Assembly: GCF_000218785.1 (NCBI RefSeq) | Contig: NZ_AFPO01000007.1 | Location: 1 to 64,000 of the forward strand | DNA from: Idiomarina sp. A28L | GTDB taxonomy: Bacteria; Pseudomonadota; Gammaproteobacteria; Enterobacterales; Alteromonadaceae | DNA length: 64,000 bases | Direction: 5' to 3' | In this document: in pieces, positions 49,001-64,000 of the stretch | Layout of the letters: the number at the start of each line of letters is the position of its first letter | Position numbering within the stretch: the first letter of the stretch is position 1 | Translations under genes and position numbers: made by a program | Notes under the pieces: model-generated | What the model was told of the DNA's origin: nothing | Databases searched by the model: none | What the model saw: the letters and a program-made list of their open reading frames with translations, nothing else

Positions 49001-52000
49001 CGCGGGTATCGAAGTATTCTAAGTTAGTGCCAGCTAGTGTTTTGCGATATTCAGTATTCATAATCAACCACAACTTATGTTGTTAGAGAGTTGGAAGGCA
49101 GAAAAAACTAGGGAGAAACCGAAGCTTCTCCCTACTGTGCCAATTAACGTTCGTTGATTGCCGGAACTTTACGTGGCTCAGGGCCGGTGTAATCAGCACT
49201 TGGGCGAATAATGCGGTTATTCGCGCGTTGCTCTTTCACGTGAGCTGTCCAGCCAGTTACCCGCGACATTACAAAGATCGGGGTGAATAGCTTGGTAGGA
49301 ATGCCCATGAAGTGATACGCAGAAGCGTGGAAGAAATCAGCATTCGGGAATAACTTTTTCTCGCGCCACATTACTTCTTCACAACGCACTGATACATCAT
49401 ATAAACGGGTATCACCGAATTCATCAGCGAGCTTTTTCGACCAAGCTTTGATTACATCGTTACGCGGATCAAACTCGCTGTAAACGGCATGGCCGAAGCC
49501 CATAATCTTTTCTTTACGTTCCAGCATGCCTACCAGAGTTTTCTCTGCATCGTCGGCATCTTTCATATCTTCAATCAGTTCCATAGCCGCTTCGTTGGCA
49601 CCACCGTGGAGTGGGCCGCGCAAAGAACCAATGGCACCCGTAACACAAGAGTGGATATCTGAAAGTGTGGAAGCACATACCCGAGCCGTGAAGGTTGAGG
49701 CATTAAATTCGTGCTCTGCATACAGAATCAACGAAGTGTTCATTACCGCTGCATGCAGTTCTGAAGGTGATTCGCCGTGCAATAAACGCAAGAAGTGTGC
49801 ACCAATTGAATCTTCATTAGTTTCGGTTTCAATGCGCACGCCATCGTGGCTGAAACGGTACCAATATAAAAGCATACTTGGGAAGCTTGCTAGCATGCGC
49901 TCAATTGCTTTATCAGCCCCGCTGAAATCAGCTTCTGGCTCAATGTTTCCCAAGAATGAACAACCGGTACGCAACACATCCATAGGGTGCGCATCAGCTG
50001 GAATACGTTCTAACACATCTTTCAACGGAGCAGGTAAGCCTCGTTGCGATTTCAAGCGCGCTTTATATTCAGCCAATTGGCTTTCATTTGGTAATTCGCT
50101 GTGCGCCAATAAATAAGCCACTTCTTCAAAGCTAACTTTTTCTGCTAACTCAGAAATATCATAACCACAGTAAGTTAAACCAGAACCAGTTTTACCTACT
50201 GTGCAAAGCGCTGTTTCGCCTGCTACTTGGCCGCGTAACCCGGCTCCGCCTAATTTTTTCTCTGACATTATTTAATCCTCTTCATTATATTCATCAATTC
50301 TTTATGTTTTCATTTTTCGCGCTGCAATATCCTGCGCGGCAAACTATTTTTTTAAGCCAAATTACTTTTTAAATAAGCTATCTAGCTTTTCTTCAAATGA
50401 GTGGTAATTCAAGAAATCATAAAGCTCGGCACGTGTTTGCATGCTCTCTACCACATCTTTCTGATCACCTTTAGCTAGAATATTTTCATAAACATTTAGC
50501 GCCGCTTTGTTCATCGCCCGGAATGCGCTTAATGGATATAATACCATTTCCACACCAACCCCGGCTAACTCGTCTTTGTTGAACAACGGTGTTGCACCAA
50601 ACTCAGTTATATTCGCTAACACCGGAACATTTAACGCTTTGGTAAATGCTTGATATTGCTCTAGAGTGTGCACTGCCTCAGCGAAAATGGCATCAGCACC
50701 GGCTTCAACACAAGCCTGAGCTCGTTCAATCGCTGCTTCTAAACCCTCTTGCTGCAACGCATCAGTGCGCGCCATGATTAAAAACTGGTCATCGGTGCGC
50801 GCATCTACTGCCGCTTTTACCCGATCAACCATTTCACCTTGAGTTACTATTTCTTTGTTCGGGCGGTGGCCACAACGTTTTTGTGCAACTTGGTCTTCAA
50901 TATGGAAGCCAGCAGCGCCCGCGCGAGTCATTTCTTTCACGGTGCGCGAAATGTTAAATGCGCCACCCCAGCCCGTATCGGCATCTACTAATAAAGGTAC
51001 ATCGGTAGCACCGGTAATGCGGCGAATATCTTCACAAACATCATTCAACGATGTCATACCCAGATCGGGTAAACCAAACGATGCATTAGCAACACCTGCA
51101 CCTGATAAATAGAGTGCCTTGTGGCCAACACGTTCCGCCATCATTGCGGTATAAGCGTTAATAGTACCCACAATTTGTAATGGCTGTTCTTGTGCTATCG
51201 CTTGGCGTAGCTTTGCGCCCGCACTAGTTACTGATGTCATGTTCATTCCTCATTTGTAGAAGTTGAATTTCGATGTTTTTGCGTGAAGCACCGATATGGC
51301 GGCGCATCAATAAATCGGCTAGTTCGCCATCACGATTCGCAATGGCGGTAATAATGGCTTTATGTTCATCAAATGCTCTGGAAACGCGAGGGCCATTCAT
51401 CCCTAATTGAACACGATACATACGAACTAAAAAATATAGTTCATCGCAGAGAATATTGATGAGATATGCGTTTTTGCTACCTAAAATAATTCGATAATGA
51501 AAATCTAAATCGCCTTCTTCTTGGTAGTAACTCTCGCCTTCACGAACTCGCTGGCTGTTAAGATGCTGATCAAGCAGCGCACTGAGTTCGTCAACTTCGT
51601 GTTCTGGCATGTTCTCAGCTGCCAAACGGCACGCCAAACCTTCAAGCTCTTCACGTAATTGATATAAAGAAAGTAACCCTTCAGGAGAAAGCTTAACTAC
51701 TCGGGCACCCGCATTCGGTGTTCGTTCAATTAAATGGCAACGTTCTAGCCGCGCCAGCGCCTCACGCAGTGGAGCGCGGCTTACATTAAAGCGGCGCGCT
51801 AATTCCGGTTCACTAATTTTGCTTCCCGCCGGAATATCACCCTCAACGATAGCGCGCTGTATTTCTAACAGCACGCGATCTGAAGCGGTAATCGGCGAAC
51901 GCCACACTGGACTTTGAATAGGCATAGATTGTCGACATAATTAAACAGAACGCTAATTATAGTGATTCATCAACCTCTATTCAAGGCAGATTGTCGACAA

Positions 52001-55000
52001 TATGTAGCAAGTAGACCTGTTTACAAGTACTGAACGCAAAACGGCCACATAAATATGAATTTATATGGCCGTTATCGTTTATTAGCAAAGATCTTGGTAG
52101 TGCAGCTTAGTTTAATGTTTTCAGGTAATCATCATAACTACCCGAGAAATCACGTAAGCCGTTATCGGTAATCTCGATAATACGCGTAGCTAGCGATGAA
52201 ACAAACTCACGATCGTGGCTTACGAAAATCAAAGTACCCACATATTTTTCCAAGGCTAAATTCAATGATTCAATCGATTCCATATCCAAGTGGTTAGTTG
52301 GCTCATCCATCACTAAAATATTGGGCCGTTGCAGAATTAGCTTGCCGAAAATCATACGGCCTTTTTCACCACCAGAAAGAATACTTACAGGCTTGGCGAT
52401 ATCATCTTGCGAGAACAGCATACGGCCAAGCACGCCACGCACCGATTGCTCATCATCTGAAGGCTTTTTCCATTGCATCATCCAATCGAGTACATTCATT
52501 TTGCTTTTAAACATATGCGCATGATCCTGCGCATAATAGCCGATATTTGCATTTTCCGACCATTTCACAGTACCGGAATCAGGTGTGTAATCACCCATCA
52601 AACATTTTAGCAATGTGGTTTTACCAATACCGTTGGCGCCCAAAATAGCTACTTTTTCGCCTACCTCGATTACGGTAGATAACCCTTTAAGAACATGATT
52701 ATCATCAAAGCTCTTTTTCACTTCTGTTAATTCTAAAGCTAACCGATAAAGCTGCTTATCCTGATCGAAGCGAATAAACGGGTTTACTCGGCTTGAAGCT
52801 TTCACTTCTGAAAGCTGAATTTTTTCAATCTGCTTTGCCCGCGAGGTAGCTTGTTTAGCTTTTGAAGCATTTGCCGAGAAACGGCTTACGAAGCTCTGTA
52901 GTTCAGCAATTTTATCTTTCTTTTTCGCATTATCAGAAAGCAATTGCTCACGCGCCTGAGTGGCCGCAAACATATATTGATCATAGTTACCCGGGTATAC
53001 CCGCAACTCGCCGTAATCAATATCAGCCATATGCGAGCACACACTATTTAAAAAATGCCGATCGTGCGAAATAATAATCATGGTGCACTGGCGTTGATTC
53101 AATACATCTTCTAGCCAACGAATAGTATTGATATCAAGGTTGTTGGTAGGCTCATCGAGCAACATAATATCTGGCTCAGCAAACAGAACCTGCGTTAATA
53201 ATACGCGTAATTTCATGCCCGGAGCTATTTCCGACATCAGGCCCCAATGTTGATCTTCAGGGATACCAACACCTAATAACAACTCACCAGCACGAGATTC
53301 TGCGGTATAACCATCAAGCTCAGCGAATTGCACTTCTAAATCAGCAACGCGCATTCCATCTTCATCGCTCATTTCAGGGTTACTATAAATGCGGTCGCGC
53401 TCAACTTTTACTGTCCAAAGATCTTCATGGCCCATCAGCACGGTATCAATCACTGAAAAATCTTCGTAAGCAAATTGATCCTGGCGTAATTTACCCACGC
53501 GCATATTAGGCTCTACAGAAATATTTCCGGCAGAAGGCTCAAGCTCACCGCTTAAAATACGCATAAAGGTAGATTTGCCACAACCATTCGCGCCAATTAA
53601 ACCGTAACGGTTACCTTGGCCAAATTTCACGGAAATATTTTCGAAAAGCGGTTTTGCACCAAATTGCATGGTGATGTTTGCAGCAGAAATCACGTATTGA
53701 GTATCCAAAAAACGAAGAAAACGGAATGTGGTGGCCATCTAGGTGCTAACGCGAACGCTAGTTTGTTACCGAGGGGGAACGCACAAAATTTGAGCGCCGT
53801 AATGTACTCTTTTTAACGTAAATAAGCAAGGTGAAAGGGCTCGCGGCAGTTAAGATAATTACCGCAAGCTATGTATTGGCGTGTTTATTAGTTAGCCGTT
53901 TGAGCGCCAAACATACTAACCAGCCGCGTTAACCGCAACGAGTTGTATTGCGGCCAGAGCCTTTCGCTTCGTATAGAGCTTTATCTGCTCTCACCATAAG
54001 GCTTTGATAATCAAAATCATCGTCTAGCTCAGCAACGCCAATACTTGCAGTTATGTGAATGCCGTTGTTGATATCAGCAAAATCAGTACCCTCAATAGCT
54101 TGCCGAATTCGCTCACAAATATCTTGTGATTCTTCGCATCCAGAGCCTGGGAATAAAATTGCAAATTCTTCGCCACCCCAGCGGGCAACATAATCAACTT
54201 CGCGCACTGCACTAGTTAATACTTGAGCTAGTTTTTGTAACACTCGATCACCGGCTTCGTGCAGATATTGATCGTTAACTTGTTTGAAATGGTCTAAATC
54301 TAGAACCGCTAAACTCAGTTTGGCACCATTACGCAAACTACGTTTTACTTCCAGTTGCAAACGTTGATCAAACGCCCGCCGATTCGGCAAACCTGTAAGC
54401 GCATCTTCGTGTGCCAAGGCCTCAAGTGCCGCAGTTTTTTCCTCAACTAATCGTTCAAGCCGCTCCTGATTTTTATGAAGGCTTCGCACTCGATGCCAAA
54501 TCAACGCAAAAATAGCAGCCACAACTACCAACCAGAACCACCAAGTTTGATAATAATGGGGGGCTTTACTAAAGCTAATATCAACACTATCCGACCAACC
54601 ACCCCCCGGATAACGGCTACGTACCGAAAAGGTAAATTCGCCGGGCGGCAAACTGGTATATTCGGCAAACGTGAAGCTACCCCGAGAGATCCATTCATCA
54701 TCGAAGCCAGCCAGTTTCACTTGATATTGAATGTGCGCAGCCATACGATAACCCAAGCCAATATATTGAAATTCTATACGATCATCATCGGCCTTTAACC
54801 TTGCGCCAGAAAAGAATTCGCCAGCATTTGAACGCGCTTTTTCAATCACTAAAGGCGGTGCGCTAAGCCCATGGCTATCAAAATCTTCAGGCGCTATAAC
54901 AGCCACACCCTCAGCAGTTGCATACCAAATATGGCCATCGTCATCTATCACCGATGAAGGCCCGCCGGTATTTACTTGGCTACTCGCCATACCATCTGAT

Positions 55001-58000
55001 TCAAGGTACTGGTTAGTTGTTACCATGGCCTCCGGGTTTTCCAGCCAACGTTCAACATTCGCTCGGCTCACTCTGGTTATTCCTCGACTACTACCCAGCC
55101 ACAAATTTTCATCAGTATCAAAAGCTAAAGAGAAATACTTATCCAGCGGCATACCATTTCTGCGGCTGAGCCAGCGCCAGCACTCTGGATTTGATGAATG
55201 AGATAACCCCAGCGATGCATATTCTGCTGTTATATCATTCGCAGAACAATCGGCGGCAGAATAAACCAGCACACCACGATCGGTTGCAAACCACATATTT
55301 CTTTTATGAGATAAAGCGGCAAACGTATTTCGTGCTAGCGTTATTTCATCCAGATTAATAGCTTCAATTTGCCACTCATCTACTGAACTATAAACTCCGT
55401 TCGTATGAATTTTCGAAATACCTGCCGTTGATGCAGCCCATAAATTACCATTTTCATCCAATTCTAAACCCGTAATGGTTGGGTCGATTAAACCATCATC
55501 CAAACCGAATGTTCTTACGTGAGTTAACTCTCCCGGGCGAGCATGCATAATAACCAACCCGATAGGAGTTCCCAGTGCTAGGTATTCTGAGCCCGGTAAC
55601 TTTTGAATCGCCCGCACTTCAGCCAAGGGCATTCCATTCGCTCGGCCATACCTTGCTGTTATTTTATCGTCGATAACCTGTAGCAAACCGTGAGTATACG
55701 AACCCACATAATACGCATCACTTTCTGGATCTTCGCCAAAAGCCAATACCGAGATATCTTTAAGCTCTGCAGAAACTAATCCTAATTCCATATTCTCAAA
55801 ACGGCTCACCCCCTCATTTGTACCTACCCATAGCCGGCGTTTCTGATCTGCCATTGTTGCTCGCACATAATTACCCACTAGGCCCTGAGTGCGAGTAAAG
55901 CTAGTGAATAAAGCATCGCGTAACTGCACTAAGCCACCGTGGGTGGAAACCCACATGTTATCTTCGCGATCTTTAAAAATATCAAGCACATGAGGGTTTG
56001 GTAGCCCATCCTGAACCGATAACGTGCTAATACCCGAATCACTGATGCGGCCCAACCCGTTAGTTAAAGTGCCAAACCAAATCGCATGATTTGGGCCCTC
56101 AGCTAAACTCGTAATCGTGCCCTCTATAGGCACTGGCCATGGCTTAAATTCAGTGTCCGCCTTACTTTGATAAAAAAGCCCATCATCACTTGCCGCTAAC
56201 AACATGCCGTTAGAATGCTGCAACACCGCACGCACTTGGCTGCCACTCACTGCTGCAACAGCCTCGAAACGATCTGTTTCGCGTTCATAGCGAGCTAACC
56301 CTGCACTAGTACCAACCCAAATTTCGCGATCTCGCCCGGCAACAGCAGGCGCCTCATAAACATGGTAAGCAAAATTACTCGGTAAGCCTTCCGCTTGTTG
56401 ATAGCGATGCATATTCGCTTCTGTATCATAACGAACAAAGCCAGCCCCGGAGGCTGCAGCCCACACATTTTGTTCACTATCCACAAGAATACTGAATATA
56501 AAAGAAGGTGCTGCAGGAAGTGGTTGCCAACGTTCACCATTAAACCTAGAAATACCCCCGCGCGGGCCGCCAATAACGATTTCGTTAGTTTCGCGGTTGA
56601 GGGCTATGCCCATCACACCGAGTTCCGGCACTTTTAACTCATCGAGGTTATCGAACACGGTAAAATCTCGGCCGTTAAAACGCACTGGGCCTTCCCATGT
56701 GCCTAGCCAAAGATAACCATCATTAGTTTGGGTGATGCCATTAACTGAATTGTGCGGCAAGCCATCGCGAGTGTTCCAATGGCTTAGCGCGTATTGTGAA
56801 AGGGGTTTGCTATTACGCGAAAATGGTTTCAGTGAATGTTCAAGTGCTGATGAACTAACCTGTGAATTTATATCGCCATTTTCATTGGCATGTACCGCAG
56901 AAACATTTGTGCCTCCCAGTAAACTGAGAAAAATTGCCGTTCCTAATAACCAAATTTTCTGCATGTGATTCTTATTATGTTTGGCGCATCGCATCTGCCT
57001 TTTTCCTTAAAGTGCAGCCTCGATTTTAACGGCACACCGTCTATTCGCTAATAATCAAGGTATTACTATGGGTAGTATTTATTATTGGGTTTTTTACAGC
57101 CGACATATCAGATGCGGTAAGCACGAAAGTTGCACTGCGCTTCTGGTTGCCTCTGTTAGCTAAAATCTATAATAGTGAACTTAGCACTTCCTGATACTGA
57201 TGCAAATCAAATCAATTCAGATTAGTTTTAACAAAACTTGCTAGATACGCATGCCTTGTATGTTTGCTATACTGGCTCATATCGCAAATATCAGGCCAAA
57301 GGCTCTGATTTCAGTACTTTGCCCAAGGTTTGACCAAGGAATTTAAATGACATCAGCATTCACCGCATTGCCTCTCGCAGCTCCCTTACTTACTACGCTC
57401 GATGAGCTTAATTACAATGAAACCACGCCCGTACAAGCGCAAGCTTTACCTCACGTTTTAGCGGGTAAAGATGTAATAGTTCAGGCGCGAACAGGCTCTG
57501 GAAAAACCGCGGCGTTTGCCCTTGGCTTATTGCAAAAGCTCAACATACAGCGCTTTCGCGTGCAAAGTTTAGTGTTATGCCCTACTCGCGAACTCGCCGA
57601 CCAAGTAGCTGAAGAAATACGTACTATTGGCCGCGGCATGCACAACATCAAAGTACTTACGTTATGTGGTGGGGTGCCACAGCGGGCGCAGATAATATCG
57701 CTCGAGCACGGCGCACACATTATTGTGGGCACACCCGGCCGAATTCTTGATCATTTAAATAATCATCGCATCGATTTTTCTGAGCTTACTACATTGGTGC
57801 TTGATGAAGCCGACCGCATGTTAGAAATGGGCTTTCAAGACGATTTAAAAGCCATCACCAAAGCAACGCCAAGCACGCGGCAAACGCTATTGTTTAGTGC
57901 CACTTATCCGCCACAAATTGAACAGCTTGCCGCTGGCCTTTTAAAAGAACCAGAAACCATTATCGTGGCCGATGCTCCAGAACAAAGCAGCATTCGCCAG

Positions 58001-61000
58001 GTGTTTTATAGCCTAAATGGTGTACCACGCGATAACGCGGTGAAACGCATTCTGCAAGAATATCAGCCAGCCAGTTGTGTGGTGTTTTGTAATACCAAAA
58101 AGGCTACTCAAGCGATGGCCGATAGCTTGCGAACGCAAGGCTACAGCGCACTTGCACTGCACGGTGATTTAGAGCAAAAAGATCGCGATCAAACGTTGGT
58201 GCAATTTAATAACCGGAGTGCGCGCGTGTTAGTAGCAACCGATGTTGCCGCACGCGGGCTCGATATTACTGACCTAGATTTAGTTCTAAATTCAGAAATT
58301 GCCCACGATACCGATACTCACGTGCATCGAATTGGCCGCACCGGCCGAGCGGGCGCTGAAGGCCTTGCTGTTACTTTGGTAGGTGAAGGCGAAGAACATG
58401 GCTTAAGCCTAATCGAAGATCTGCTAGCCAAACAAAATCAACAATATCGTATTGAGCTACAGCAGCTACCTGAACAAAAGTTATTAACTCGCCCACCACT
58501 GGAAGCAGCAATGATCACGATTCAAATACTAGGTGGTAAAAAGCATAAATTGCGCCCGGGTGATATTGTGGGTGCCCTTACCAAAGATGATCAAGTGCCG
58601 TTTAGCGAGATTGGAAAAATTCAGGTACAAGCCGCTTGGAGTTATGTAGCCGTTACCCCGGGCAAAGAGCGTGTGGCCCTGCATATATTTAATAATAATC
58701 GTTTGAAAGGCCGCAGTTTCCGCGCTTTTCGTGTACGTTAGTTAATAATATTAGCAGCCTAGAAATAAGGGAAAACCATGAAATTATATGAAATGGCAGT
58801 AGCACCAAACCCTCGAAGAGTGCGCATGTTTCTTGCTGAAAAAGGCTTACTCGATAAGGTTGAGCGGATAGAAATGGATTTACAAAAGGGCGATAACCTT
58901 AAGCCCAATTTTGTGGCCAAGAACCCAATGAAAAAGGTGCCTGTATTAGAAACCGACGACGGTATTTTTATCTCTGAAACCATGGCTATTTGCCGCTACA
59001 TTGAAGAAGCGCACCCAGAAACCCAAAGCCTGTTAGGCGATACCGCGCTTGAGAAAGCTGTTATCGAGCAATGGCTGCGCTGGATAGATTTCTACTTATT
59101 TATGCCTACCGGTATGAGTTTCCAGCACGGAAGTGGCTATTTCAACGATCGTATGAACTGTATTAAAGAATGGGCAGAAGAATGCCGCGGTAAAGCCGTT
59201 GAGTTTTTTGATTTTCTAGATGCACACTTCGCCAACAACGAGTTTGTTTGCTGCGAACGTTTTACCGCTGCCGATATTAATACATACACCACGGTACAAT
59301 TTGGTAAAACTATTGGCCTGCGCGTAGGTGATGATCGCCCTCATCTAAAAGCATGGCACGATCGTATTCATGCTAGAGAAAGCGCTAAAGTTTAAGCATT
59401 GTTAACACTGCAGCTTATGGATTATGTGGCTTTGAGCTATTCAAGCTAACTTGCGGTTACCACATAATCCAAAGCAGCGAAGCTACCGAAACAATTAGCC
59501 AAAGCACTACCGCCAGCAGCATTGGCTTAAAGCCAGCCTGGCGAATAATATTTAGCGACATTGAAGCACCCACCAAATACAAACACACCACTAGCAAACG
59601 CTTGGCCCAATTGAAAATTTCGGTATACAGCATTTCACCCTGAGGTAGTAAGTTAGCAATCACTATCGCCAACACATAAAAAATTATGAAGGTAGGTATC
59701 AACTGCACTTTCGGCTTTGCCTCGGAAACCCTTCCTACATCACCTGAGGCTGAAGCTTGTGCTGCCCTACTTTGCTGAACGCGTTGATACACAAACGCCG
59801 AGAGCACCGCCAAAGGCGCAATAGCAAGCGCCCGCAACAGCTTTACTGAAGTGGCAACTTCAATCGAATCGCTGCTATACACCTCTGCAGCACCCACTAC
59901 CGAAGAAGTATCATGAATAGCAATCGCCGCCCAAATACCAAACTCTTGTGGGCTCATGGCGAGCCAATGGCCTACCAGTGGGAAAACAATTAAACCCACT
60001 GCATTCAATACAAATACACAACCGAGCGCTACGGCAATTTGATCCGGGCGGGCTTGGATAGTAGGCGCCACAGCGGCCACCGCGCTACCACCGCAAATCG
60101 CAGTACCAGCACCAATCAAAGTGCCCGTTTTTCTGTCCATTTGCAGTAAACGCGAAAAGCCTAACGCCAGCAACAAGGTAACCACGATGAACACCACTAT
60201 CATCGGCAAACTAGTGAGTGCTGCCGATTTAGCCGCAGCAAAACTTACGCCAAAACCTAGCCCAACAATTGAAATCGCTAGTAGTTTTTTCACCAATTTC
60301 GCTGGGTTAATTTGTGGTGGAACCCATTTGAGCAGTGCCATCGTTAACCCTAGCACTAACGCTAAAGATGAGGATATCAGCGGAGTTAAACAAAGCAGCC
60401 CAACAAACAGAAAAATAATATGTTTCAAAGCGATAACTTGCATTTAAGCTCCGGTTGCTGTGGTTATGTTCGCTTACCTTCTAATAGCAAAGAATATACA
60501 GTATTTGATACATAGATAGTAGAAAGCCGAGCCTATGTAAAGATAGGCTCGGCTGAGATTAAAAGCGAAACATATGGCTAATTAGATAAACTGCTTGAAT
60601 GCATCGTCCACCGGAGTTTTCGCGATATGATTAATATAGTTACTCATGATTTTTTGCGAAACACCCAAAATTACCTCTAATACTTGCTGTTGCGTGTAAC
60701 CAGCGCTAGTGAATTCTGCCAGTTCTTCCTGACTGATTTCACCACGTTTACGCACAACCGTTAAGGTAAAGTTAAGCAGGGCATTGAGTTTTTTATCACT
60801 GAGAGATTTTTTCTCACGCAGCGCATTGATGATCTCATCATCAACATTCATGCTTTTCGCTATGCCGGTATGCGCTGGAATACAATAATGGCAATCATGC
60901 TCCACGTTGATGGCTAACCAAATAACATTTAACTCGTTCGCGTTGAAGCTCGTTTCTGAAAACAAGGTATGCAAACGTTGATAAGCCTCAAGCACTTTTG

Positions 61001-64000
61001 GCGCTTCAGCCATTACCCCATGTAAATTTGGAATCATGCCAAAACTATCGCTCGAATCTTTTAATAACGGTTTGCTGCCTTCTGGTGCTGAATCGATATT
61101 ATGAATTTTAAAATTACTCATTTATCACTCCTTCTTCATTTCGAGATCAAATCATTGTTACCCAATCAGGCAAATATTGAATTGCCCATATTTCTAAAAC
61201 TTTATCGATACCGGTGAAAATTATTAGCGCAATAACTAACAACGAATAGCCCAGAATCAACTTTCCAATCTTTCCTGAAGTGCGCAATTTATTTAACTGC
61301 AAGCCAGCTGCATAGCCGATACCAATGAGAGGTAATGCTGTACCTAGCCCGAACGCTACCATCACTAAAAATGAGCTACCTAGGCTCTCGCCAGTTGATG
61401 CTAACGCAATAGCTGCGCCCAATGTTGGCCCTACACAAGGTAACCAAACTAAGCCTAGCGATCCGCCAACCAAAAATTGCATTGCCGTTCCGCTGCTCTG
61501 TACGTTCGTACCCGGTAATCTGCTTACCCAACCCGAGAGCACAGAACTAAACGCATTGGAAAGCCATGGAATTACCAAAACTAAGCCTATGATCAGCATT
61601 AATACTGCTGCAAAGCTGCGCATGATATCGGGTTGCAACCCTGCACTCATTAGCAAGTAGGTTAGTAGGGTGCCGCCTAACGCGAACGTTAGCGCTATAC
61701 CCGCCGCAAGAAACCACAAGCCGGCTTTAGATGCCCGCATTGCCGAAGCAGTAACCGCGGGCACCATTGGCAAAACACATGGTGAAAGTAAACTCAAAAT
61801 ACCGGCAGCAAAAGCTAACGGAATTGCGGTAAATTCCATGCTTTACTCCGAACTTAAGCGTGCTTCTGCTTTTTTCAGCTCGCTGCTTATTGGCTCCTGC
61901 CGAGTTTCGGCAACACTAAACCATAATTGCTCTTCTCCATGAAAGAGAATAAACGTAGATTGACGTGGTGCTTTAAAGTAGCTCACCCATTCTTTTTGGC
62001 TATCGTAGTTCACTTCAAGAACTAAAATTTCGCTATCAGGGTTCGCTAGGAAATAATCATTTAAGCGATCTTGTTGGCGAGCGCAGGTTGGACACCATTC
62101 TGCCCATACATCCACAAGTATTATTTTATTATCAGCTTGAGCCGCTCTAAATACTGATTCAGTAAATGGCTGTTTTTGCTGCTCTAACGCCGTATTTTCT
62201 GCAGCTAGGCTTAATGGTGAAGCTAACATTAATAAAGTTGTGCTAGTGATAACCAGCATTTTTTTTAGGCATGAAAGAATTTTCATAAACCAACTCCTTT
62301 TATTGTTGAGTTGGTATTATTTTATGCCTTGGATAGGATTTCTTAGTGCTCTAAAACACCGATAAGATCAACTGAAATGCCGGATTTCGTGATGCTCCCG
62401 AAAATCACCAGGAGACATGCCAGAAAATTGTTTGAAAAAACGAATAAATGCGGTGGCAGATTGGTATCCAATCTTCTCTGCAATTACCTCTAACGGTAGT
62501 ACAGTTTGCAAAAGTAGTTCACGCGCTTTTTGTAAACGTAATTCACCCACAAGATGCTTGGGAGCTAAACCCGTTATCTGGCGACAACGATCAGCAAACG
62601 CACTTTTTGATAAAAAACTAAGCTTCGCTAAATCTTCAACTGTCCATGGGTATTCTGGCTTATTCATCACATCAATAACAATTGTACGCAACTTTTCATC
62701 ACAAATGGCCGCGAGTAATCCAGAGCTACTGACGTTGTCTTGCAGTGCTTGACGTAAAAAATACAGCACTAAAACATCACTTAATCGGCTTACCGCAACA
62801 TCAGAACCAACACGCTGATTCTGGCTTTCGCTCATAATAAGTTGAATAAGCTGGTTTAAATCACCTGACTGCGCCTCTTGAGGAATGTGAACCACCTCGG
62901 GTAGCGATGAAAAAATTGTTTTGGTAAGTATTGATTGCACCTGAATATCGTAACAAACGAGGCCACCACTAACGTGATTGGGCTCACAATATTCGCCACC
63001 TATAGCTTTTCCAACATGCTCATTTTTAATGGGTTCCGCAGCAAACCAATGCCTTCGTGTAGCGGTAAACAAAACAACATCGCCAGCATTTAACACCAAT
63101 TGATCATCTAAATTATCTGGGAAAGCTAACCAGCATGAACCTGCAGTGACAATATGTACACTTGGCCCAGTTGTTTCCTCATGCACTAAACGCCAGGAAC
63201 CGCAAAGGCCCGATTCAAAAATAAGATGCGAATGAAAAGCGAGTTGCCCCAATAATGAATTTAGTGTTGCTTCATCGTTATCTAGTTTTTTTTGCTTCAC
63301 CATACCCTCGATAAATTATTCGCTCGCAAACTTTGCACGCTTTGCCGAATACATAGCTTCATCGGCTTCTCTTAATAATTGATTAATATGCGTTGCTTTA
63401 TCGGTTGTGTAATAGCCGATACTTACATCAATGGAAACGCTTTTCCCATTTGGCAAAATAATAGGTGCCCGAATAGCTTCGCGTAATCGATTACTAAATG
63501 CGGCTTCATCTATTTCTGCCTTATAGTTTTCGGCAACGATTATAAACTCATCGCCACCAAAGCGAGCGCACACCTCGTTTCCTCGAGCGTGAGAACGAAT
63601 ACGTTCAGCAGTTTGTTTCAAAACAAAATCGCCAACCTCATGGCCATGCTCATCATTTATCGGTTTGAACTCATCTAAATCGAGCATCAGCATCGTAATA
63701 CTAGAATTGTTCCGCCGGCTTCGCTGCAGCGCCTCTTCTAATTTTTGATTCAAACCGTTTCTATTCAACAGCCCGGTGAGCATATCGGTAGTAGCCATAA
63801 TACCAAGCTCGGCGGTGCGTGCGGCTACTTTCGCCTCAAGTAAAGCTTCTTGCCGCTGCATAGCATTCAGCATTGCGGCTTGTGCCCGCTCTTTTTGCCG
63901 CTTTAACTTGTTAAATCGAGCCGCTAGCGCAATCGAAAGCAACAGCATCTCAAACGCAGAGCCAATTTGAATGCCATACAAAGTGAAGAAATTAGAGGGC

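Overview
The window looks like a chromosomal stretch of a free-living, probably marine, aerobic gammaproteobacterium. The evidence is a GntR-prpB-prpC-acnD-prpF methylcitrate operon of the Pseudomonas/Shewanella type, DbpA, RluF and YbiT orthologues, catalase-peroxidase, and many c-di-GMP proteins with periplasmic or membrane sensors. Genus cannot be fixed from the sequence alone.

Region 1 (about 1-27500) is an accessory region built from small modules and gene wreckage. It starts with an immunity-protein-like fragment, an orphan VapB-type antitoxin and a divergent SRAP protein. A two-gene operon follows, encoding a GIY-YIG nuclease-like membrane protein and a tail-anchored coiled-coil protein (a candidate defence or effector system). 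Three copies of a repeat then follow (A about 5288-5851, B 8795-9225, C 16110-16700). Each ends in the 3' half of a tRNA-Arg(CCG) gene, from anticodon arm to CCA. In copies B and C an 80-82 bp palindromic mini-element splits the T-loop. Between A and B lie a membrane protein and a hipBA module. Between B and C lie an Hpt/receiver/GGDEF/EAL cluster and a second module in hipA-hipB order. After C come a DUF3667 protein, a ChaN/EreA-like secreted protein, small unknown genes and a third, E. coli-like hipBA module whose promoter carries four operator-like palindromes at exact 28-bp spacing. Relics of the second hip module recur near 5.3, 22.0, 27.3 and 34.7 kb.

An ECF sigma/anti-sigma pair follows (22.4-23.6 kb) with a secreted DUF4331 operon. 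Its last gene looks like a HupE/UreJ-type protein that has lost its membrane half beside a relic of the hip repeat. A 57-bp sequence near position 4 recurs at 27426, so the accessory region is bracketed by direct repeats.

Region 2 (27.5-34.5 kb) is a signalling operon on the minus strand: a receiver-EAL phosphodiesterase and two multi-PAS hybrid histidine kinases.

Region 3 (35-64 kb) is ordinary core-like chromosome: FAD oxidoreductase, choloylglycine-hydrolase family enzyme, RluF, membrane GGDEF, KatG, a large unknown membrane protein, DUF1543, the prp operon with its regulator and two operator palindromes, YbiT, a propeller-GGDEF sensor, DbpA, a glutathione S-transferase, a YeiH-type exporter, a thioredoxin/CcdA-like/AhpD-like operon, an AraC regulator, and a GGDEF protein cut by the window edge. 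Apart from tRNA-Arg 3' halves there is no RNA gene. No integrase, transposase or CRISPR array was seen.
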